This document shows positions 44,052 to 50,664 of a stretch of 64,000 nucleotides of DNA, piece by piece (the first letter of the stretch is position 1; each line of letters starts with the position of its first letter). The notes beneath the pieces are model-generated. The model was not told the DNA's origin. It made no database searches and saw only the letters and a list, made by a program, of their open reading frames with translations. The position numbers were made by a program, and so were the translations under genes. The stretch is from Bacteroidales bacterium (GTDB taxonomy: Bacteria > Bacteroidota > Bacteroidia > Bacteroidales > UBA932): assembly GCA_017619675.1 (NCBI GenBank), contig JAFZRX010000002.1, forward strand, positions 111,835-175,834, read 5' to 3'.

Positions 44052-46682
44052 CTAGAAAATACTGAAGTTTACCCGCAGTAGCAGCTCTGAAGGCCGGAGA
44101 CGGGTAGAAGAATAATTGGAACTTACATCACTGTAGGAATAGGATGCATAGTCCGTAACACCAAAGATATTGGTCCAATCCAGCCTTACTTCCGTCTTGT
44201 CTTTCTTGTACCGCAGCCCAAGATTTGCGAACCAATAAGACGGATTTGGACGAAGAAGTCCATTAAAATAGTGGTTGACAGTTGCCGTAACAGTCATTCC
44301 TTCAAAGGGCGCAGCCGCTAGTGTGAAAGTCTGATTTAGAGTACGTATCGGAGCCAAGACAGCTTTGTCCATAACTATATTCCTGCCTTCTCGCCAGGTA
44401 GAAGAGTATTTAATGATAAGATTGCGGGTAATAGTAGTCGTCAATGAAGGCGCTATCGTATAGTAATGACTATACACGTCGGACAGGACTCCCTGATTTA
44501 ATGCCACTGACGTACCATAACCATAGGAACCACTTAACCTGGACTCTGTATTAATAGCTTCAAACGTATACTCTATACGACCTGTTCCTGTGAGGGTATT
44601 GCTGTTATTAGGATGATAGGTCCAATTCACAGTACTCAGTATTCCATCATAAAACACCTCGCTGATGTAATCACGATGACTGTTTATCAATTGTGCTGAT
44701 GCAGACAAGTAGAGAGAGTTCCACGGGTTTCGATAACTGGCACTCAGCGTAGCGCGTGTACTAGATGATTTATGGATGGTACCGTCACCTCTGGACAGAT
44801 TCCTATAAGAGCGCATTAAATAGCCTGTCATATCATCCATAACGGTTCCATATGATTCATTCCTAAAAGAGCTCAGTACAATACTCCAACGGTTTGTCGC
44901 CTGCCAAATAAAAGTCAGGTTTGGTTCAATAAGGGGATATAGTCCCCCTTCTCTTCGCTCTATACAATTATTCTTAACTTCTATGTATTGAAGTCTATAT
45001 GGGGCATTTGATGATAAAGATATTCTCCCTTGATGATAGCCAACACTCACCATTCCCATCAGACCAGCACCAACCCTCTTTAAATCATTTCTAAGGCTAT
45101 CCACTGGAAGAGTATTAGTACCAGCCATAATGTCAGTCTCTAATCCATAGAAAGAATAAAAGCCCCCCGTCCGCAAACCGAGGCTCCACCCATTCTTAGA
45201 ATAGCTCCAGGCAACATACACCTCTGATTCAAATCGGTCATACAAAATATCCTGCCTTGCTGATGAAGACAGCAAAGACAACTCTGGAAACAAAATGGGA
45301 TCAACCTGTAGGCTCTGGTTATCAGAAGAATATATAATCTTTCCCTCCAATGTCAGCCGCCTTCCTGTTTTATTCCGCCACATCCGTCTATAATTGTCCT
45401 CTACACTGAATGAAGGTAAAGTCAGAGATTGAACTATGGGGGTCAAACTCCTGACAGTGCTTTCTTCTCCATTCTTTTTCACATAGAAGTCCAATCGATT
45501 ATTCTCATAGTAATCAGGCTCGTTCTTTTCCAGCACAAAAGTTCCGTTCAACTCCCTTTTTTTCTGAATGTCTAAAACATCCTCTTTAATATGGACGTCC
45601 CGTGAGCCACCATCAACTGTAATATGGCGTTCTGTAATCCCTTCACCATGTTGCTCATCATACAGATAATTGATATTGCTTGTCAAAGAATAGCCCTTCC
45701 CCAGAAGGTGCAAGTCATTGATTGATCCGATATGAGCATTATTGAACAGCCTATATTGAGCATCCACAGAAGGAGTCCCCGGGCGTTCCGGAGAAAAGAG
45801 GTTCACAGCTGTCCCTCCGGATGTTCCATAAAATGAAGTCATTTCCTGAACTATATCCCTCCCTGTATTGTCTCCCTTGTAGACTAGCATATTCTGCTGA
45901 TTAGACGTAAAACGCATCCCAACCAATTCATTACTAAGCAACCATAATGGCATACCAAAGCCAAGTTGCGCTGTCATAAAAAAAGCCCCCAGAGCAGATT
46001 TTCTCAACTTGATATTGATTGCGGCGGTTTCCGGGAGTTCTTCACCCGCCAGTACTTTTATCGGTTGATGGTTCTCCAGTACCTGTACGGTTGCCACCTT
46101 GGCCGCATCCAGGTTATTTGTGACTAAACCATAACGACCCTGGAGCAAATCCATCCCTTCTATATAGAATTTGCTGATTTCTTTATTCTGGTACAGGATT
46201 CTCCCCCCAGAGGCAATCTGTATCCCTGGAAGCTTTTTCAAAATAACTCCTATGCTCCTATCCGTTGCATCTCTAAAGCTTTCCACATAGTAGTTTAGGG
46301 TATCTCCTTTCTGTTCAATTCTCGTCCCCTGAACGTGAACTTCATTCAACTGCTGTATCTCTTCTTTCAAACGAAACTCTACATAACCCCCGGCACTTGA
46401 AATCACTTTCTCCTGCACCTTGGTAACCATTGACCTAGCCGTCACTTTGACTCTGTCAGGGAAACCTGTATTGCTTTTCAAAACAAAAGAGCCGTCAGTT
46501 CCGGATACGGTATATGCAAGAGTATTAGTGGCATCTACTGGAGTAGCCGAAACTAACACCCCTACAATAGGGCTCCCAGTTGCTCCATCAAGAGTCTGAC
46601 CACGTATCTCAGTTACCCTCTGAGCTAAAACTACTGCTGGAACCATAAGCAAAAGCAGTACAGTAATAAATCTATTAGACAT
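44052..46682 (-). CDS. TonB-receptor-like outer-membrane barrel protein
   Basis: 876 residues. Signal peptide MSNRFITVLLLLMVPAVVLAQ, a carboxypeptidase-regulatory-like (CarboxypepD_reg) beta-sandwich at about 25-110 (GQTLDGATGSPIVGVLVSAT), a plug-like segment (SIGVILKKLPGIQI, FYIEGMDLLQGRYG, KVATVQVLENHQPIKVL) and a long beta barrel ending LLLRVNFSIF with terminal aromatic residue. No SusD partner. The GLPGLI gene lies 63 nt upstream on the same strand, a frequent pairing in Bacteroidota. Substrate or export role unknown. Confidence 0.88.
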   Translation of the reverse strand: MSNRFITVLLLLMVPAVVLAQRVTEIRGQTLDGATGSPIVGVLVSATPVDATNTLAYTVSGTDGSFVLKSNTGFPDRVKVTARSMVTKVQEKVISSAGGYVEFRLKEEIQQLNEVHVQGTRIEQKGDTLNYYVESFRDATDRSIGVILKKLPGIQIASGGRILYQNKEISKFYIEGMDLLQGRYGLVTNNLDAAKVATVQVLENHQPIKVLAGEELPETAAINIKLRKSALGAFFMTAQLGFGMPLWLLSNELVGMRFTSNQQNMLVYKGDNTGRDIVQEMTSFYGTSGGTAVNLFSPERPGTPSVDAQYRLFNNAHIGSINDLHLLGKGYSLTSNINYLYDEQHGEGITERHITVDGGSRDVHIKEDVLDIQKKRELNGTFVLEKNEPDYYENNRLDFYVKKNGEESTVRSLTPIVQSLTLPSFSVEDNYRRMWRNKTGRRLTLEGKIIYSSDNQSLQVDPILFPELSLLSSSARQDILYDRFESEVYVAWSYSKNGWSLGLRTGGFYSFYGLETDIMAGTNTLPVDSLRNDLKRVGAGLMGMVSVGYHQGRISLSSNAPYRLQYIEVKNNCIERREGGLYPLIEPNLTFIWQATNRWSIVLSSFRNESYGTVMDDMTGYLMRSYRNLSRGDGTIHKSSSTRATLSASYRNPWNSLYLSASAQLINSHRDYISEVFYDGILSTVNWTYHPNNSNTLTGTGRIEYTFEAINTESRLSGSYGYGTSVALNQGVLSDVYSHYYTIAPSLTTTITRNLIIKYSSTWREGRNIVMDKAVLAPIRTLNQTFTLAAAPFEGMTVTATVNHYFNGLLRPNPSYWFANLGLRYKKDKTEVRLDWTNIFGVTDYASYSYSDVSSNYSSTRLRPSELLLRVNFSIF

Positions 46683-46745
46683 TTATTTAAAGATTATTCT
46701 CTATATGGTAGTTTACCGCTAACATGATACCAGGAGACCTTTTGT

Positions 46746-47597
46746 TTAATACTCTTTTTCTATTAATAATGGGACGTTGATATTGGGATTATGATAAATA
46801 CTTACAACACCGTTTTGATCTTGTATAGCTACTGAACGCGCTAATCTTTGAACAGATAGTATGAACTCATTCATTTGCTTAAGATTCTTACACTTATCAT
46901 AATGATCCTCATCTTCAAACACGATTATTTCTGAATCTAATCTCTCAACACTAATAGCGTTGAATCTAATCTGGCCATCTCTTGATTCAATCATTAATAT
47001 TTGCCCTGGTAAACCGTAGAATTTCCATGGGCCATCATTCAAGGGCAAATCAGTTGTATACCAACATTCATATGACCTTCCGCGAAAGTCTATAGTCGCA
47101 AATTGGCATTTATATCCAAGTATACTGTATTCTCCCTCTCCTAACCTCCACTCTTCAGTAATTGATTCCGTGTATGATGACTTAAACCTACTGGATATTA
47201 TATCCGTAGTAATTACTTCTCCAGAGTATCGTTCTTTGTAAATAACAGTTGAGATATAATCAAGCAAAGGATACATTACCTCCGATTGATTTAGCGTAGC
47301 TATTCGTTCCAGGAGTTCTTCATAAGAATCCTTTACTATCCTTTTTGTAGTTTTTGTACTTAATTCTGAATGTCTTTGCCCCTTTACTTCTTTTGTCGCA
47401 TCGTAAAATACAGAACCTTTTAATCCACTATCTAGGGCCATTGTGTCAATTCTGACACTCCCATCTTTAAAAGTTTGACGATATTCGTATTTAACGCGCA
47501 TTATGGCAGAATCTATATCCCTATCTTTAGCAAATACCTCTGAATGGATAAAGATTCCTATTAATCCTGTTATTAGGATTATTATCTTTTTCTTCAT
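46746..47597 (-). CDS. GLPGLI family protein
   Basis: 283 residues. Signal peptide MKKKIIILITGLIGIFIHSEVFA; the family motif appears as GPWKFYGLPGQIL (about residue 194). The body has VKYEYRQTFKDGSVRIDTM and YKCQFATIDFRGRSYECWYT (two Cys). TIGR01200-type secreted proteins of unknown function, usually next to a large outer-membrane protein, as here. Upstream by 10 nt is a 26-codon ORF. AT-rich compared with flanking housekeeping genes. Confidence 0.88.
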   Translation of the reverse strand: MKKKIIILITGLIGIFIHSEVFAKDRDIDSAIMRVKYEYRQTFKDGSVRIDTMALDSGLKGSVFYDATKEVKGQRHSELSTKTTKRIVKDSYEELLERIATLNQSEVMYPLLDYISTVIYKERYSGEVITTDIISSRFKSSYTESITEEWRLGEGEYSILGYKCQFATIDFRGRSYECWYTTDLPLNDGPWKFYGLPGQILMIESRDGQIRFNAISVERLDSEIIVFEDEDHYDKCKNLKQMNEFILSVQRLARSVAIQDQNGVVSIYHNPNINVPLLIEKEY

Positions 47598-47607
47598 TTT
47601 TAACTAT

Positions 47608-47688
47608 TTATTGGGGGGAGGGAGGGTTTTCTCCCTCCCCAAGACAACTACTGACTGCAAGCGACATTCTTTTTAAGATGTATTTCAT
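47608..47688 (-). CDS. 26-residue small ORF upstream of GLPGLI
   Basis: ATG at 47688 preceded by AGGAG with 8-nt spacing, an unusually good SD for this genome. It encodes MKYILKRMSLAVSSCLGEGE followed by NPPSPQ. The N-terminal part is basic then hydrophobic with one Cys; the C-terminal GEGENPPSP is encoded by a strong GC hairpin (GGGGAGGG pairing with CCCTCCCC, within 47611-47636). The stop is 10 nt before the GLPGLI ATG. It is either a small secreted or signalling peptide or a regulatory leader peptide whose translation controls the operon. No homologue recognised. Confidence 0.5.
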   Translation of the reverse strand: MKYILKRMSLAVSSCLGEGENPPSPQ

Positions 47689-47713
47689 ATTACTGTCTCC
47701 TCTCTATTTTTGG

Positions 47714-47721
47714 CTAAAATA
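47714..47721 (-). promoter_or_regulatory. Candidate -7 element of the 26-aa ORF / GLPGLI operon
   Basis: TATTTTAG on the minus strand, one mismatch from TAnnTTTG, 25 nt upstream of the ATG at 47688. The conserved two-block element starts 36 nt further upstream. Confidence 0.5.
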
Positions 47722-47757
47722 AGGAAAAAGAAAGCCCATTTTCCGGAGAAAAGGGCG

Positions 47758-47816
47758 TGCAAGGTTTTCATACAGAAAGTGTTGGACAGAATATTCCAGG
47801 AGGCTTATCCGCAAGA
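47758..47816 (-). promoter_or_regulatory. Two-block upstream element, copy B (GLPGLI operon)
   Basis: Block 1 (47758-47782) matches copy A at 22 of 25 positions; block 2 (47801-47816) matches at 13 of 16; they are separated by the same 18-nt unconserved spacer. It lies between the regulator stop codon and the -7 element. Likely activator binding site. Confidence 0.7.
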
Positions 47817-47829
47817 AAAAGATATTGTT

Positions 47830-49194
47830 CTAATGTATGGATTGCAGTAGGATTTCTTTGTATGGTGTGTCAGAAGACAGTATCCTCTTTTTAAGCCGGG
47901 ATCGTCTAGAGTAGACCGTGGAAGTTTCAACACCAGTAAGGACAGCTATGGAATCGTTGGAGAGGCCAAGCAAATTGAAGCAGAAAAAACGGATATCCTG
48001 TTCTGTTACTCCTTCTATCTCATTTCTTAGATGGCTGACTATTCCGTCACAGCCAGCATCTATAGTCTGCTCCAACTTGCTGAACAGTTGGTCATCGGCC
48101 TGAAGATCTCCCAAAAGGAAGCGCATCCTATGGTACAGGGCCCCAACCTTATCTGTATGGATATAAGCCTCGCACAATTCTCCCAGCTGGGCGAACTGTT
48201 GTTCATAGAGGGCTACGAAATCTTTCCTAAGGGAATTGTTAACCTCCTTGCTCTCCTCATAAAGCCTAAGGATGGACTGTTCAGTTGCCAGAGCCTTTCT
48301 GCGTTTTCTCTCCAACAGAACTATAATCATTGAAAGTAACAGTACCGTGATGATACCGCTCAAGACAAATGACAGTCTCTGGACGCGAACCTTTTCTTTT
48401 TCAAGATCAGCTTCTTCCCTATAATTCTCTGCCAAAATTGTCGGGGATGAATTTATGCTGATAACTTTAAGAATATCTTCCTGATCTTCAAATAAATCTA
48501 AAAGAACTTTGCCGGCAGAGGCTTGATCCCCACGCTGTTTATATATTTTAAATTCCCAATAAGCGGTCTCGTGTCTCTCTGCTATGGACAATTGGGAGAA
48601 ACTTGCCAGGATTCTGTCGCAAAGATCTTCCCTGCTTAAGAGGAGATAGACATAAGCCTTCATAGCCCTGTCATCCAAGGTTAATTCAGACTCCTTTTTC
48701 CTTCTTAAAAGCAGATATGCCGCAAAAGGATCCGGTTTGGGCTGTTCAAGTTTCATCCTTGCATAAGTTGAGTGGTATCTGGACAGCGTTTCCATATCAG
48801 GCTGGCCTTTGGTGAAACCTTCCTGATACAGAGCCTCAGCTTTATCCCAGTCCTCCAATTTCTGATATGCATAAGCCAGCCGCAGGAGCGATTCATTGTA
48901 AAGAAGAGTGTCTTTTCCGTCAAGAAGATCCATTCCTTTTTCAATATATTCCTTTTCTTTCCTATAGTTCAGGATCTCTCCATAAAGCTCTGCCAAATCC
49001 AGGAACAACTCACCACGAGCGTGATCATCCAGTTTCTTATTGTTCTCAACTGAGGAATAGAACAAGATGGCTGAATATGGGGAAGCATATTTCTTTTGAG
49101 TACGGTATAACTCTATTGTAGCTGGATTAGCCTCCTGGGTATATTTACACGCAGGGAGAAACAAGATTATGAGAAATAATGCCAACCTATTCAT
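47830..49194 (-). CDS. TPR-transmembrane-HTH regulator with lipoprotein-like N-terminus
   Basis: 454 residues from the ATG at 49194, chosen because the ATG at 49212 lies upstream of the -7 box. MNRLALFLIILFLPACKYTQ is a signal or anchor segment with a possible lipid Cys16. Residues about 30-270 are TPR-like helical pairs (LRLAYAYQKLEDWDKAEALY), predicted periplasmic. TM helix about 279-301 (LSFVLSGIITVLLLSMIIVL), a coiled coil, then a C-terminal LuxR/helix-turn-helix-like domain (LLGLSNDSIAVLTGVETSTV, YSRRSRLKKRIL). One-component membrane regulator typical of Bacteroidota. Same two-block element upstream of itself and of the GLPGLI operon. Confidence 0.85.
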   Translation of the reverse strand: MNRLALFLIILFLPACKYTQEANPATIELYRTQKKYASPYSAILFYSSVENNKKLDDHARGELFLDLAELYGEILNYRKEKEYIEKGMDLLDGKDTLLYNESLLRLAYAYQKLEDWDKAEALYQEGFTKGQPDMETLSRYHSTYARMKLEQPKPDPFAAYLLLRRKKESELTLDDRAMKAYVYLLLSREDLCDRILASFSQLSIAERHETAYWEFKIYKQRGDQASAGKVLLDLFEDQEDILKVISINSSPTILAENYREEADLEKEKVRVQRLSFVLSGIITVLLLSMIIVLLERKRRKALATEQSILRLYEESKEVNNSLRKDFVALYEQQFAQLGELCEAYIHTDKVGALYHRMRFLLGDLQADDQLFSKLEQTIDAGCDGIVSHLRNEIEGVTEQDIRFFCFNLLGLSNDSIAVLTGVETSTVYSRRSRLKKRILSSDTPYKEILLQSIH

Positions 49195-49199
49195 ATCAT

Positions 49200-49207
49200 C
49201 AAATATA
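49200..49207 (-). promoter_or_regulatory. -7 element of the regulator gene
   Basis: TATATTTG on the minus strand, 5 nt before the ATG at 49194, no -33 TTTG at 19-20 nt, which fits an activator-dependent promoter. Confidence 0.55.
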
Positions 49208-49244
49208 CTCATTTGCCTCCAAAGCCACCCGCATTTGAGCCCTA

Positions 49245-49303
49245 TGCAAGATTTTCATACCGAAAGTATGCCCTGCAAAGCATCACAAGGCACATCTGCA
49301 AGA
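49245..49303 (-). promoter_or_regulatory. Two-block upstream element, copy A (regulator gene)
   Basis: Block 1 (49245-49269, TGCAAG then TTTTCATAC then GAAAGT with single variable positions between) and block 2 (49288-49303) match copy B with identical internal spacing. Block 1 ends 37 nt from the -7 box. Lies between the dNK2 stop and the regulator promoter. Confidence 0.7.
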
Positions 49304-49319
49304 TTATCCTGGGAAAAGG

Positions 49320-49946
49320 TTATTCGGATTCTTCCGGGAAAAGGCCGTAGAGGCGGGCGTCTATGCGGTCTGTGATGGACTGGAAGTCCTCAGGGTTGTC
49401 TTTGAAGTCAAGCTGGTCCCCTTCTATGATCAGGAGCTCACCGGGGTAGTTGGCTATCCAGGACTCGTAGCGGTTGTTCAGGCCGGTGAGGTATTCAAGG
49501 CTTATGGACTGCTCGTAGTCCCTTCCGCGCTTCTGGATCTGGGATACCAGGCGGGGTATGGAAGAGCGGATGTAGATGAGCAGGTCCGGCAGCTTGACCA
49601 TTGACATCATAAGGTCGAAGAGCTGCATATAGGTGTCATAGTCCCGCTGGGAAAGGTTGCCCAGGTCACGGTTGTTGGCCACGAAAATAAAAACGCCCTC
49701 CAGGATGGTCCTGTCCTGGATTATGACCTCCTTGGAATTGGCTATCTCTAGGGTGTCCCTGAACCTCTGGGCCAGGAAATAGGTCTCCAGGTTGTATGAC
49801 CAGCGCTTGATGTCCTTGTAATAATCCTCAAGGTACGGGTTGTAGGTTACGGACTCGAACTTGGGTATCCATCCGTAATGGTCCGCGAGCATTGTGGTGA
49901 GCGTTGTCTTGCCGCAGCCTATGTTTCCTGCTACTCCTATGTGCAT
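49320..49946 (-). CDS. Deoxynucleoside kinase (paralogue 2)
   Basis: 208 residues. P-loop MHIGVAGNIGCGKTTLTTML, FESVTYNPYLEDYYKDIKRW, IIQDRTILEGVFIFV (DRT motif) and lid SQIQKRGRDYEQSI. Same family and length as the kinase at 41016-41645; purine deoxynucleoside salvage. Two such kinases often form heteromeric dAK/dGK or dAK/dCK pairs in other bacteria, which fits divergence at the substrate site. Here an 7.7-kb accessory block lies between them. Divergent from the MBL gene; -7 TAAATTTG at 49969-49976. Confidence 0.92.
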   Translation of the reverse strand: MHIGVAGNIGCGKTTLTTMLADHYGWIPKFESVTYNPYLEDYYKDIKRWSYNLETYFLAQRFRDTLEIANSKEVIIQDRTILEGVFIFVANNRDLGNLSQRDYDTYMQLFDLMMSMVKLPDLLIYIRSSIPRLVSQIQKRGRDYEQSISLEYLTGLNNRYESWIANYPGELLIIEGDQLDFKDNPEDFQSITDRIDARLYGLFPEESE

Positions 49947-49968
49947 ATATATTGTCCGGTATGTTCTA

Positions 49969-49976
49969 CAAATTTA
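49969..49976 (-). promoter_or_regulatory. -7 element of deoxynucleoside kinase 2
   Basis: TAAATTTG on the minus strand, 22 nt upstream of the ATG at 49946. Confidence 0.55.
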
Positions 49977-49988
49977 ACAAAGGTTTGC

Positions 49989-49996
49989 TAAATTTG
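49989..49996 (+). promoter_or_regulatory. -7 element of the MBL-uvrA run
   Basis: TAAATTTG on the plus strand, 20 nt before the ATG at 50017; divergent from the kinase promoter. Confidence 0.55.
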
Positions 49997-50016
49997 TATT
50001 CTAATCCCCTTGTGGA

Positions 50017-50664
50017 ATGTTAAATATCCGCCATTTCTTCTTCAACCCTTTCCAGGAAAGGTCATACGTCATCTGGGACGGTCCCAAAGGGGCAGCCGTC
50101 ATAGATCCCGGATTCATGGACGGGTATGAGGGTCGGGAACTGTTCTCACTGGTGCGCTCCCTGGGGCTGGAAATAAGCAGCATCCTTCTGACGCACGCCC
50201 ACATAGACCATATCTACGGAGTGGCCGCATGCCTGAAAGAATTCCCTGGCGCCAAGGTGTATCTGAGCCCTGAGGACAAGTTCATCAAGGACCACGCGGA
50301 TGTGATGGCGGAAATGATGCGCATGCCGGTTCCTGACGCTTCATGGCAGACAGAAGACATCTTTGACGGACAGATCCTTGAAGTTGGAGGGTCCCGCCTG
50401 GAGGTCATCTCTACGCCGGGGCACACACCCGGAGGCGTATGCTACTACTGCCATGAAAGCGGAGAACTGTTCAGCGGTGACACGCTGTTCGCAGGCTCCA
50501 TAGGCCGTACGGACCTGCCCGGCGGGGATTATGACAGGATAATGGTCTCCCTCACGGGAAAGATCATGGGCCTGGACAGCGACGTGTGCGTATATCCGGG
50601 CCACGGAGGGGAGACCACGATAGGCAGGGAAAGAGTTCAAAACCCGTTTTTGCAAATTGGATAA
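50017..50664 (+). CDS. MBL-fold metallohydrolase (glyoxalase II-like)
   Basis: 215 residues. Metal-binding THAHIDHIYG (HxHxDH), STPGHTPGG (His), FSGDTLFAGSIGRTDLPGGD (bridging Asp) and YPGHGGETTIG (last His). The GRTDLPGGD segment is typical of the YcbL-type glyoxalase II-like group. Probably a thioester hydrolase; substrate not proven. The last 8 nt overlap the TTG start of uvrA. First gene of a plus-strand run to the EamA transporter. Confidence 0.9.
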   Translation: MLNIRHFFFNPFQERSYVIWDGPKGAAVIDPGFMDGYEGRELFSLVRSLGLEISSILLTHAHIDHIYGVAACLKEFPGAKVYLSPEDKFIKDHADVMAEMMRMPVPDASWQTEDIFDGQILEVGGSRLEVISTPGHTPGGVCYYCHESGELFSGDTLFAGSIGRTDLPGGDYDRIMVSLTGKIMGLDSDVCVYPGHGGETTIGRERVQNPFLQIG

